Positions 16,821-24,453 of a stretch of 64,000 nt of DNA are shown one piece after another. How positions within the stretch are numbered: position 1 is the first letter of the stretch; every line of letters starts with the position of its first letter. A program made the position numbers and the translations under genes. Under the pieces are notes generated by a model that was not told where the DNA came from, made no database searches, and saw nothing but the letters and a program-made list of their open reading frames with translations. The stretch is from Pseudomonas sp. DNDY-54 (lineage in GTDB: Bacteria > Pseudomonadota > Gammaproteobacteria > Pseudomonadales > Pseudomonadaceae): positions 310,001 to 374,000 of the forward strand of contig NZ_CP082271.1 of the NCBI RefSeq assembly GCF_019880365.1, written 5' to 3'.

Positions 16821-17912
16821 ATGAGCGACGCAGACAGCCAGAACGAGAGCGCCAAAGGGGTCGCCAGCCGAAGCCTGGTCAAAGTGAGCGTCCTGGTGGT
16901 GGTCGCTGTACTGGTGATCGTGGCGTGGCTCGCTTTCGATTTCCTTCTCCTGCTGTTTGCCGCCATCCTCTTCGGTGTGCTCATCAACGGCATCAGCGGC
17001 TGGATCAGTGAAAAAACGCCGCTGTCACGCAACCTCTCGATGGGCCTGTTCTTCGCCTTGTTCCTGACCATGGTCGGTTTGTTCGGCTGGCTGGTTGCGC
17101 CGAGCATTTCAGACCAGATCGATGCACTTTCCGAATCGCTTCCGAAGGCCGTCGAGCGTCTGCGTGAGCGCGCTGACGACTCCGAGTGGGTCAGCCGGCT
17201 CATGGCCTATCAGGACAGCCTGAAGGAGGCCGTTTCGCCGGGTGATGGCTTCAGTCTGGTGACATCCGTGCTGTCTTCGATCGGTGGGGCGCTCACCAGC
17301 TTCGTCGTGGCGTTTGCCATTGGGGTGTGTCTCGCGCTCAATCCACGCGTTTATGTCGATGGTTTCGTCAAGCTGATCCCGCTTGGCTATCGCGCCCGCG
17401 TTCACGATGTGCTGAGCGAGAGCGGTTCGACGCTGCAATCCTGGTTGATCGCCAAACTCATCGAGATGCTGCTGATCGGTGTGCTGACAACGCTGGGGTT
17501 GTGGTTGTTGGGCATCGAACTGGCGTTGGTGCTCGGCTTGATCGCCGGCCTGCTGTCCTTCATTCCCAACATCGGCCCGGTCATCGCGGTGATCCCGGCG
17601 TTGTTACTGGGCTCGCTTGAGGGAACCCGGACGATGCTCTACGTCGCCGGTCTCTATGCCGTCGTCCAGGCGCTGGAGAGCTACCTGTTCACACCCTGGA
17701 TGCAGAACCGCATCGTTTCCGTGCCGCCGGCGCTCACGATTTCCATGCAACTGCTGTTCGGACTGCTCGCCGGAACCCTGGGTTTGCTCCTGGCAACACC
17801 GCTGGGTGCGGTCGCCATGGTGATGGTGCGCATGTTGTACGTGGAAGACGTGCTGGGTGACCGGCCGGAAGCCGATCAACGGCCTGCCGACGCTGATAGC
17901 GATGAGCGGTAG
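16821..17912 (+). CDS. AI-2E family transporter (YdjX/PerM-like permease)
   Basis: 363 residues with the AI-2E transporter layout: two N-terminal helices, a soluble loop with coiled-coil character (about 100-150) and five to six C-terminal helices with the signature GLIAGLLSFIPNIGPVIAVI (about 235-254) and VQALESYLFTPWMQNR. The family covers PerM-type permeases and sodium/proton-linked exporters, so 'autoinducer-2 exporter' is only a family name. A GGGGGCGG ribosome site is 1-2 bases from the ATG, a close spacing. Confidence 0.88.
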   Translation: MSDADSQNESAKGVASRSLVKVSVLVVVAVLVIVAWLAFDFLLLLFAAILFGVLINGISGWISEKTPLSRNLSMGLFFALFLTMVGLFGWLVAPSISDQIDALSESLPKAVERLRERADDSEWVSRLMAYQDSLKEAVSPGDGFSLVTSVLSSIGGALTSFVVAFAIGVCLALNPRVYVDGFVKLIPLGYRARVHDVLSESGSTLQSWLIAKLIEMLLIGVLTTLGLWLLGIELALVLGLIAGLLSFIPNIGPVIAVIPALLLGSLEGTRTMLYVAGLYAVVQALESYLFTPWMQNRIVSVPPALTISMQLLFGLLAGTLGLLLATPLGAVAMVMVRMLYVEDVLGDRPEADQRPADADSDER

Positions 17913-18037
17913 CAGGGCGCAGCCCGCATGCTGTCGGCCCTCGTTGCCGACGTACAAATTTTGTAATGCGATGCATGAAACCCCTTCGACTGGCGGCTGC
18001 CCGATTATAGGAACCCTTTGTGATTCGGAGAACGACC

Positions 18038-18379
18038 ATGAAAACGACAAAATTGGCAGCCCTGACCCTGGCCGGTTTGATGTCCACCGGCGTTTTTGCA
18101 GCCGGCTCGGCTGACAGCGATCACATGAAAGATAAAGAAGATCACGGTTCGATGAGCGGTACTCACAGCGGTACATCGATGGACGGCACCACAACTGACG
18201 ATACCAATCGCAATGGCATGACGACCGGCACCGGTACGACTACCGGAACAGGCCAGGAGGCTGGCCCGGGTACCGGCACGGGTACGAGCGTTGGTAACAC
18301 CACCGGCACCGGCAACAGTGCAACGGGTGCTGGCACCGGTAGTGGTGGTGCAGGCGGCGCTGGCGGCGCGGGTAACTAA
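18038..18379 (+). CDS. Small secreted Gly/Thr-rich low-complexity protein
   Basis: 113 residues: signal peptide (MKTTKLAALTLAGLMSTGVFA, about 21), a short acidic/His-Met part (DHMKDKEDHGSMSGTHSGTS), then about 70 residues of Thr-Gly repeats (TGTGTTTGTG…) ending in four GGAG units. GGAG is 7 bases upstream of ATG. Such proteins occur sporadically in pseudomonads without known function; the composition suggests an unstructured periplasmic or matrix protein. It ends in a clear terminator, so it is its own unit. Confidence 0.8.
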   Translation: MKTTKLAALTLAGLMSTGVFAAGSADSDHMKDKEDHGSMSGTHSGTSMDGTTTDDTNRNGMTTGTGTTTGTGQEAGPGTGTGTSVGNTTGTGNSATGAGTGSGGAGGAGGAGN

Positions 18380-18395
18380 GCCGGCCATAGCCAAC

Positions 18396-18423
18396 AAGCC
18401 CCGGCCTCTGGCTGGGGCTTTTC
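18396..18423 (+). terminator. Rho-independent terminator
   Basis: AAGCCCCGGCC / GGCTGGGGCTTTT stem-loop with a three-base TCT loop and a T-run, 17 bases past the stop of the Gly/Thr-rich protein gene. Confidence 0.88.
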
Positions 18424-18503
18424 AGTTATAGGCATCGCTCCGTCCGGTGTAGGTTGTCGCACTGTTGCGCAGGGCTGCAGCGCTGCCTTTCATGAGTGGG
18501 GCC

Positions 18504-18782
18504 ATGAGCATGCGCCTACCGCTTTTAATAGCCAGTCTGGCATTGATGTCTTCGGCATTTGCGACCGGCACGGGACCGACGATGCCGGAAAAGACCCGCG
18601 AACATCCGCTCGACAATCGTGAGCCAAGGCAAGAGATCATCGACCGTCAGGGTGATAGCCAACGTCAGCCGCGCCCGCCAACGCTCGAATCACCTCCCGA
18701 AATATCACCGATCGAACCGGTCGAGCGCCGCCCTGAGTCAGATCGTCCAGAGGGCCGTGACAGTGGTACGGGAGGTAGCTGA
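18504..18782 (+). CDS. Small secreted Pro/Glu/Arg-rich protein
   Basis: About 92 residues. Start chosen among ATGs at 18492, 18504 and 18510; 18504 gives MSMRLPLLIASLALMSSAFA, a typical signal peptide, with GAG 7 bases upstream. The mature part is polar and charged (PEKTREHPLDNREPRQEIID, PPEISPIEPVERRPESDRPE) and ends in GRDSGTGGS; no domain is recognisable and it should be disordered. It follows the Gly/Thr-rich gene after a terminator, so it needs its own promoter. Confidence 0.6.
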   Translation: MSMRLPLLIASLALMSSAFATGTGPTMPEKTREHPLDNREPRQEIIDRQGDSQRQPRPPTLESPPEISPIEPVERRPESDRPEGRDSGTGGS

Positions 18783-18867
18783 TCACGAGTGGGTGGTGGC
18801 GATACGTTTGGCGTTATCGGGCGGGTCGGGCAATAAAGGATGGCGATTGCGTGAAGCAACCTCGATA

Positions 18868-18893
18868 ACAAAAACCCCGCCACTGGGCGGGGT
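18868..18893 (-). terminator. Terminator of serA
   Basis: On the minus strand ACCCCGCCC-AGT-GGCGGGG followed by TTTTTG, 51 bases past the serA stop codon. Confidence 0.88.
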
Positions 18894-18943
18894 CTGCTCG
18901 TCATTCCAAGACAGGCTGGGCCTGCCTTGTGCCGCCGTTCTGC

Positions 18944-20173
18944 TTAGAACAACACGCGGCTGCGGATGGTGCCGTTGACGTGCTGCAATTTCTCCAGAGC
19001 CAGATCGGAATATTCCTTGTCGACGTCGATCACGACGTAGCCGACCTTCTCGTTGGTCTGCAGGAACTGACCGCAGATGTTGATGCCGTTGTCGGCGAAC
19101 ACCTTGTTGATCTCGCTCATCACACCGGGAATGTTCTGGTGGATGTGCAGCAGACGGTGCTTGCCCGGGTGCGATGGCAGCGCGACTTCCGGGAAGTTGA
19201 CCGAGGATACCGAGGTGCCGTTGTCGCTGTACTTGACCAGCTTTTCTGCCACTTCCAGACCGATGTTGGCCTGGGCTTCGGCAGTGGAACCGCCGATGTG
19301 CGGGGTCAGGATCACGCGGTCCAGGCCGCGCAGCGGGCTTTCGAACTCTTCGTCGTTGGATTTGGGCTCGACCGGGAACACGTCGATGGCGGCGCCGATC
19401 AGGTGCTCGTCCTTGATCGCAGCGGCCAGGTGATCCAGCTCGACCACGGTGCCGCGGGCGGCGTTGATCAGAATGGCGCCCTTCTTCATGGCACGGATTT
19501 CCTTTTCACCGATCATCCACTGAGTGGATGGCAGCTCTGGAACGTGCAAGGAGACGATGTCGCACATGCCCAGCAGCTCATACAACGAGCCGATTTGCGT
19601 GGCGTTGCCCAGCGGCAGCTTGGCCACTACGTCGTAGAAGTAGACCTGCATGCCCAGGCCCTCGGCGAGTACCGACAGCTGGGTGCCGATAGATCCGTAG
19701 CCGATGATGCCCAGCTTCTTGCCGCGGATCTCGAAGGAGTTGGCCGCCGACTTGATCCAGCCGCCGCGATGGCAGGAGGCGTTCTTTTCCGGAATGCCGC
19801 GCAGCAGCAGGATGGCTTCGGCCAGCACCAGTTCGGCTACCGAACGGGTGTTGGAGTAGGGGGCGTTGAAGACCGCAATCCCGCGCTCGCGGGCGGCGTT
19901 AAGGTCGACCTGGTTGGTGCCGATGCAGAAGCAGCCGACCGCGATCAGTTTCTTCGCCGCTTCGAACACGTCCTCGGTGAGCTGGGTGCGCGAACGAATC
20001 CCGATGAAATGAACATCGGCGATCTTCTCTTTCAGCTCCGACTCGGTCAGCGCCGTCTTGAGGTACTCGATGTTGGAGTAACCGGCGGCCTTGAGGGTGT
20101 CGACAGCGTTCTGGTGAACGCCTTCGAGAAGAAGAAACTTGATCTTGCTCTTGTCGAGTGAGGTCTGGCTCAT
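18944..20173 (-). CDS. serA: D-3-phosphoglycerate dehydrogenase
   Basis: 409 residues from ATG 20173 (a TTG two codons upstream is less likely). First step of serine biosynthesis: 3-phosphoglycerate to 3-phosphohydroxypyruvate with NAD+. Seen are the NAD-binding GYGSIGTQL (about 156-164), the catalytic Arg/Glu/His region (NAARGTVVELDHL, LTPHIGGSTAEAQ) and a C-terminal ACT domain (about 335-409; NIPGVMSEINKVFADNGINI) for serine feedback. SerA enzymes of this type also reduce 2-oxoglutarate to D-2-hydroxyglutarate, which fits the divergent neighbour that reoxidises that product. Length equals that of other pseudomonad SerA proteins. Confidence 0.97.
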   Translation of the reverse strand: MSQTSLDKSKIKFLLLEGVHQNAVDTLKAAGYSNIEYLKTALTESELKEKIADVHFIGIRSRTQLTEDVFEAAKKLIAVGCFCIGTNQVDLNAARERGIAVFNAPYSNTRSVAELVLAEAILLLRGIPEKNASCHRGGWIKSAANSFEIRGKKLGIIGYGSIGTQLSVLAEGLGMQVYFYDVVAKLPLGNATQIGSLYELLGMCDIVSLHVPELPSTQWMIGEKEIRAMKKGAILINAARGTVVELDHLAAAIKDEHLIGAAIDVFPVEPKSNDEEFESPLRGLDRVILTPHIGGSTAEAQANIGLEVAEKLVKYSDNGTSVSSVNFPEVALPSHPGKHRLLHIHQNIPGVMSEINKVFADNGINICGQFLQTNEKVGYVVIDVDKEYSDLALEKLQHVNGTIRSRVLF

Positions 20174-20267
20174 CTGCAATAAAACCTTAAGGCCGAAGGG
20201 TAGGACGAAGTGTCCAGCGAAGGCTGGCCGACCCGGTATCAGCGGTGTCGGGAGTCTGCCGAGGCAC

Positions 20268-20310
20268 GTTTCAAAGGGGTGCGTATGCTAGCATACGGGC
20301 CCCTCGAAAC
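20268..20310. promoter_or_regulatory. 43-bp inverted repeat centred on a 16-bp perfect palindrome
   Basis: The centre, 20282-20297, is the perfect palindrome CGTATGCTAGCATACG. The symmetry continues outward with one-base offsets: GTTTC (20268-20272) pairs with GAAAC (20306-20310) and GGGG (20276-20279) with CCCC (about 20299-20303). It lies 94 bases upstream of the serA start and 60 bases upstream of the D2HGDH start, so it is well placed to be a shared operator, or a hairpin in the leader of one transcript. No regulator gene is adjacent. Confidence 0.65.
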
Positions 20311-20370
20311 ACCCCATCCCTGAGCTGAAGCGTACTCAGGGTGACCATGAATTGAATGAGAGTTCGCATG

Positions 20371-21765
20371 ATGACCGATCCTGCCCTGATCGATGAGCTG
20401 AAGACCCTGGTCGAGCCTGGAAAGGTGCTGACCGATGCCGATTCGCTGAACACCTACGGTAAGGATTGGACGAAGCACTACGCGCCGGCACCCACGGCCA
20501 TCGTCTTTCCGAAGAGCGTTGAGCAAGTGCAGGCCATCGTGCGTTGGGCCAACGAGCGCAAGGTTGCGCTGGTGCCTTCCGGCGGGCGGACCGGGCTCTC
20601 GGCGGCTGCGGTGGCGGCCAATGGCGAGGTGGTGGTGTCGTTCGATTACATGAACCAGATCCTGACGTTCGACGAGATGGATCGCACCGTGGTCTGCCAG
20701 CCAGGCGTAATCACCGCGCAGCTGCAGCAGTTCGCTGAAGACAAGGGCCTTTACTATCCGGTGGATTTCGCCTCGGCAGGCTCCAGTCAGATCGGCGGCA
20801 ACATCGGCACCAACGCCGGTGGGATTAAGGTGATTCGCTACGGCATGACCCGCAACTGGGTCGCGGGGCTGAAGGTTGTGACCGGCAAGGGCGACCTGCT
20901 CGAGCTGAACAAGGATTTGATCAAGAACGCCACCGGCTATGACCTGCGCCAGTTGTTTATCGGTGCCGAAGGCACGCTGGGCTTCGTGGTCGAGGCCACC
21001 ATGCGCCTGGAGCGCCAGCCGACCAACCTCACCGCGATGGTGCTGGGCACACCGGACTTCGATTCGATCATGCCGGTGCTGCACGCCTTCCAGGACAAGC
21101 TGGACCTGACCGCTTTCGAGTTTTTCTCTGACAAGTGCCTGGACAAGATTCTGGGTCGCGGAGATATCCCCGCTCCGTTCGAGACCCGCACGCCGTTTTA
21201 TGCGCTGCTCGAATTCGAGGCGACCACCGAAGAACGCGCCGAGCAAGCGCTGGCGACCTTCGAGCATTGCGTCAATGAAGGATGGGTCATCGATGGCGTG
21301 ATGAGCCAAAGCGACCAGCAGCTGCAGAATCTGTGGAAGTTGCGCGAGTACATCTCCGAGACCATCAGCCATTGGACGCCGTACAAGAACGATATCTCGG
21401 TCACCGTCTCCAAGGTGCCTGCGTTTTTGGCCGACATCGACGCCATCGTCACCAGCAACTACCCCGATTTCGAAGTGCTCTGGTACGGCCACATCGGTGA
21501 CGGCAACCTGCACCTGAACATCCTCAAGCCCGAGGCGTTGTCGAAGGACGAGTTCTTCGACAAGTGCGCCGCGGTCAACAAATGGGTGTTCGAGACGGTC
21601 GAAAAATACAACGGTTCGATTTCGGCCGAGCATGGTGTCGGCATGACCAAGCGCGACTACCTGACCTACAGTCGCTCTGAAGCCGAGATCGCCTACATGA
21701 AGGCGATCAAGGCGGCATTCGACCCGAATGGCATCATGAATCCGGGCAAGATATTCGCGGTGTGA
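20371..21765 (+). CDS. D-2-hydroxyglutarate dehydrogenase (FAD-linked oxidase)
   Basis: 464 residues. FAD-binding PCMH domain in the first half (VPSGGRTGLSAAAVA, about 70-84; GGNIGTNAGGIKVIRYGMTR, about 135-154) and the FAD-oxidase C-terminal domain with GHIGDGNLHLNIL, SAEHGVGMTKRDY and FDPNGIMNPGKIF. Oxidises D-2-hydroxyglutarate to 2-oxoglutarate and passes electrons to the respiratory chain through ETF in characterised pseudomonad enzymes. In P. stutzeri this enzyme is known to pull the SerA reaction forward by removing D-2-hydroxyglutarate. Start 20371 is preferred over 20356 and 20368 because GAGAG is 8 bases upstream. Confidence 0.93.
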   Translation: MTDPALIDELKTLVEPGKVLTDADSLNTYGKDWTKHYAPAPTAIVFPKSVEQVQAIVRWANERKVALVPSGGRTGLSAAAVAANGEVVVSFDYMNQILTFDEMDRTVVCQPGVITAQLQQFAEDKGLYYPVDFASAGSSQIGGNIGTNAGGIKVIRYGMTRNWVAGLKVVTGKGDLLELNKDLIKNATGYDLRQLFIGAEGTLGFVVEATMRLERQPTNLTAMVLGTPDFDSIMPVLHAFQDKLDLTAFEFFSDKCLDKILGRGDIPAPFETRTPFYALLEFEATTEERAEQALATFEHCVNEGWVIDGVMSQSDQQLQNLWKLREYISETISHWTPYKNDISVTVSKVPAFLADIDAIVTSNYPDFEVLWYGHIGDGNLHLNILKPEALSKDEFFDKCAAVNKWVFETVEKYNGSISAEHGVGMTKRDYLTYSRSEAEIAYMKAIKAAFDPNGIMNPGKIFAV

Positions 21766-21766
21766 G

Positions 21767-21820
21767 TGTAGGGCGGGTGAGAACCCGCCAACGGCAACGG
21801 CGGGGTGAACCCGCTCTACA
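21767..21820. repeat. REP-type inverted repeat pair
   Basis: TGTAGGGCGGGTGAGAACCC at one end and GTGAACCCGCTCTACA at the other are inverted copies around an 8-12 base centre. Similar GTAGGG elements occur at 54103-54189 and 63803-63874. It begins two bases after the D2HGDH stop codon. Confidence 0.75.
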
Positions 21821-21833
21821 GACGAGACCTTCG

Positions 21834-22499
21834 ATGAATTACAAACACCAATACACCGATGGCACGCCAATTCATTACCCGCTGGGCAAGGTGGTCTGCA
21901 TTGGCCGCAACTATGCCGAGCATGCCAAGGAACTGAACAACCCGGTGCCCACCGAGCCGCTGCTGTTCATCAAGGCCGGTAGCTGCACGGTGCCGCTGGA
22001 AGGCGGCTTCAGCATCCCCAGCGACCGGGGTGCGGTTCACTACGAGGCGGAGATCGCCGTGTTGATTGGCAAGCCGCTGTCGCGCACGCCGAACGAAGAG
22101 GAAGTCCGCGATGCCATTTCCGGTTTCGCCCCGGCGCTCGACCTGACGCTGCGCGATGTGCAGGCCAAGCTGAAGGAAAAAGGCCATCCCTGGGAGATCG
22201 CCAAGAGCTTCGACGGCGCCTGCGTGCTGGCTCCGTTCGTGCCTGGCGACGCGGTGCAGGATCCGAATGACATCGGCATTCGTCTCACCATCAACGGCGA
22301 GGTCCGTCAGAACGGCAACAGCAGCCAGATGCTCAACGCCATCTTGCCGTTGCTGCAGCACATCGCCGGCCATTTCAACCTGCAGCCGGGCGACGTGGTG
22401 CTGACAGGAACACCGGCCGGCGTCGGGCCGCTGAATCAGGGCGATGAGCTGGCGCTTGAGCTGGTCGGGCTGTCTCGCTTCGAAAGCCGCGTACTCTGA
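21834..22499 (+). CDS. Fumarylacetoacetate hydrolase family protein (YcgM-like acylpyruvase)
   Basis: 221 residues, the size of the short FAH enzymes such as YcgM/FAHD1. Family motifs: KVVCIGRNYAEHAKEL (about 19-34), HYEAEIAVLIGKPL (metal-binding Glu, about 69-82), FAPALDLTLRDVQ (metal-binding Asp), WEIAKSFDGACVLAPFVP and GDVVLTGTPAGVGPL. Members act as acylpyruvate hydrolases, oxaloacetate decarboxylases or oxaloacetate tautomerases. Its position behind D2HGDH is conserved in Pseudomonas as I recall, which hints at a role in clearing keto-acid by-products. Confidence 0.88.
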   Translation: MNYKHQYTDGTPIHYPLGKVVCIGRNYAEHAKELNNPVPTEPLLFIKAGSCTVPLEGGFSIPSDRGAVHYEAEIAVLIGKPLSRTPNEEEVRDAISGFAPALDLTLRDVQAKLKEKGHPWEIAKSFDGACVLAPFVPGDAVQDPNDIGIRLTINGEVRQNGNSSQMLNAILPLLQHIAGHFNLQPGDVVLTGTPAGVGPLNQGDELALELVGLSRFESRVL

Positions 22500-22602
22500 T
22501 CCGCCCGGGCCGGGTACGTTTTGGCGTATCCGGCCTGATCGCTGCATATCCACATCATCAAGGTCATGCTGTAATTGCGGCCCCTCCCTGGGTGTGACCT
22601 TC

Positions 22603-23544
22603 ATGCCAGACACCGCTGTCCGACCCTCTCGCTTGCGCCTGTTTCTCTACATTCTGCTGTGCCTCACCGTGGCCGCTGCGATGCTGACAGCTTGGCTACT
22701 GCATTGGGACGATCAGTTGACGCTGTATTGGCAGGAGCAAACGGTTGACGCCGAACAGCGTGCGGCCAGCATCTGGTTGCCGGACTACGAGCTGGCAATG
22801 GAAACCACCCTGGCGGGGCTTGAGGATGATGAAACCTCTGGCCTGACCTGGAATGCCGCTACCGGGACGCTGTTCACCGTCACAGGACAAAATCCGCAGC
22901 TTGTGGAGTTTTCGCCCGGCGGCGTTGTGCTGCGGCGCATTACCCTGACGGGTTTCTCCGATCCCGAGGCGGTCGAGGCACTGGATGACGGCCGCTTGGG
23001 AATCGTCGACGAGCGCCGCCGGTTGGTCGCGGTGTTCACGCTTGCGCCGGGCGTTGAAACGCTTGATGCCGACGACCTCGCCACCTACGACCTGGGTTTC
23101 GATGGGGCGGGCAACAAGGGGTTCGAGGGGCTGGCCTGGAATCCGCGCACCAGCCGCATGCTACTCGCCAAGGAGCGCGATCCGCAGGGCTTGTTCGAAC
23201 TGCCCTTTCCTGGCGAAGACGGTGCGGCCGGCGTGCTCGAGCCGCTGCCCGCTCAGCCATTGCTGGTCCGCGACATCTCTTCAGTGGCGATCGACCCGCG
23301 TACCGGCCACACACTGATGCTGTCTGACGAGTCGCGGCTACTGGTCGAGCTGGACCTGCTGGGTCGACCGCGCAGTTTCATCAGCCTGCTCGGCGGTCTC
23401 AACGGTCTGGTGGAGGGCATCGACCAGGCCGAAGGGGTGGCCATGGACGGCGGCGGCAATATTTATGTCGTCGCCGAGCCTAATCGGTTCTACGTATTCA
23501 AACGCAAAGGCAGCGACAAGCTGCAAGCCCCAACGGTCAAGTAG
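22603..23544 (+). CDS. SdiA-regulated domain protein (YjiK-like)
   Basis: 313 residues. One N-terminal helix (LFLYILLCLTVAAAMLTAWL) serves as anchor or uncleaved signal; the rest is a beta-propeller-like SdiA-regulated domain: LEDDETSGLTWNAATGTLFT, FSDPEAVEALDDGRLGIVDE, NKGFEGLAWNPRTSRMLLAK and IDQAEGVAMDGGGNIYVVAE are repeated blade motifs with conserved Asp/Glu. Function is unknown; extracytoplasmic location is inferred. Confidence 0.85.
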   Translation: MPDTAVRPSRLRLFLYILLCLTVAAAMLTAWLLHWDDQLTLYWQEQTVDAEQRAASIWLPDYELAMETTLAGLEDDETSGLTWNAATGTLFTVTGQNPQLVEFSPGGVVLRRITLTGFSDPEAVEALDDGRLGIVDERRRLVAVFTLAPGVETLDADDLATYDLGFDGAGNKGFEGLAWNPRTSRMLLAKERDPQGLFELPFPGEDGAAGVLEPLPAQPLLVRDISSVAIDPRTGHTLMLSDESRLLVELDLLGRPRSFISLLGGLNGLVEGIDQAEGVAMDGGGNIYVVAEPNRFYVFKRKGSDKLQAPTVK

Positions 23545-23606
23545 ACGCGGGAACAGCTTGCCCGTCGTTAAGCTTGCTCCCGTGAACTTGCGTGCGGCTT
23601 GCAGCG

Positions 23607-24278
23607 TCAGCGCTTGAGTGTCTGTACGCCGTCTTTGGTGCCCAGCAGCAGAATGTCGGCCGGGCGTGCGGCGAACAGGCCGTTGGTGACGACGCCGACG
23701 ATGTTGTTGATCTGCGCTTCGACATCCGGCGCAAAGCCGATCAGGAGGTTGTGCACGTCGAGGATGACGTTGCCGTTGTCGGTCACGACGCCGTCACGGT
23801 AGACCGGATCACCGCCCAGCTTGACCAGTTCGCGCGCGACGTGACTGCGCGCCATGGGAATCACTTCGACCGGCAAGGGAAAGGTGCCGAGGCGCTCGAC
23901 GAGCTTGCTGCCGTCGGCAATGCAGATAAATGTGCGAGCAACTGCCGCGACGATTTTCTCGCGCGTCAGGGCCGCGCCGCCGCCCTTGATCAGCTCCAGG
24001 TGGCTGTTGGCTTCATCAGCACCGTCGACGTAGAACTCCAGATCGGACACCGAGTTGAGATCGTAGACCGGGATGCCGTGGCCTTTCAGGCGCTCGGCGG
24101 TCGCGTCGGAGCTGGCCACTGCACCGTCAAAGAAGCCTTTGTGCTGAGCCAGCAGGTCGATGAAAAAATTAGCCGTGGAACCGGTGCCGACGCCGACGAT
24201 GCTGCGGTCGGTGAGCTGCGGCACGATGAGGTCGACAGCGGCTTGGGCGACGGCCTGCTTGAGTTGATCCTGAGTCAT
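23607..24278 (-). CDS. rpiA: Ribose-5-phosphate isomerase A
   Basis: 223 residues, normal for RpiA. Non-oxidative pentose phosphate step, ribose-5-phosphate to ribulose-5-phosphate. Motifs: VGVGTGSTANFFIDLL (phosphate loop, about 29-44), YVDGADEANSHLELIKGGG (about 80-98) with the catalytic Asp/Glu, ALTREKIVA and GDPVYRDGVVTDNGN. The ATG at 24278 gives MTQDQLKQAVAQAA; the frame continues upstream without support. Divergent from ilvA over 175 bases. Confidence 0.96.
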   Translation of the reverse strand: MTQDQLKQAVAQAAVDLIVPQLTDRSIVGVGTGSTANFFIDLLAQHKGFFDGAVASSDATAERLKGHGIPVYDLNSVSDLEFYVDGADEANSHLELIKGGGAALTREKIVAAVARTFICIADGSKLVERLGTFPLPVEVIPMARSHVARELVKLGGDPVYRDGVVTDNGNVILDVHNLLIGFAPDVEAQINNIVGVVTNGLFAARPADILLLGTKDGVQTLKR

Positions 24279-24453
24279 GGCGTGAAGGTCCGGACGGTGA
24301 TGAATAGAGGTGCGGGAGTATAGCGGGGGCTCACCGGTGGGTCTCGCCTGCCGGCGGCGAAACCGCTGCTTCGTGCGCCGATTGCCGGTGGTCGGCGAGT
24401 TTTTCGCAGAGTAGACTCGTGGGCCCCGTAATGCCCGCCAAGATAAGCCCACG

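Noticed and set aside
18929..20161. A 410-codon + strand frame opposite serA
   Set aside because: Shadow of serA; product is Val/Asp/Gln-rich with no domain.
20239..21870. A 543-codon open frame on the minus strand opposite D2HGDH
   Set aside because: Antisense shadow; the sense frame has all flavoprotein motifs and a ribosome site.
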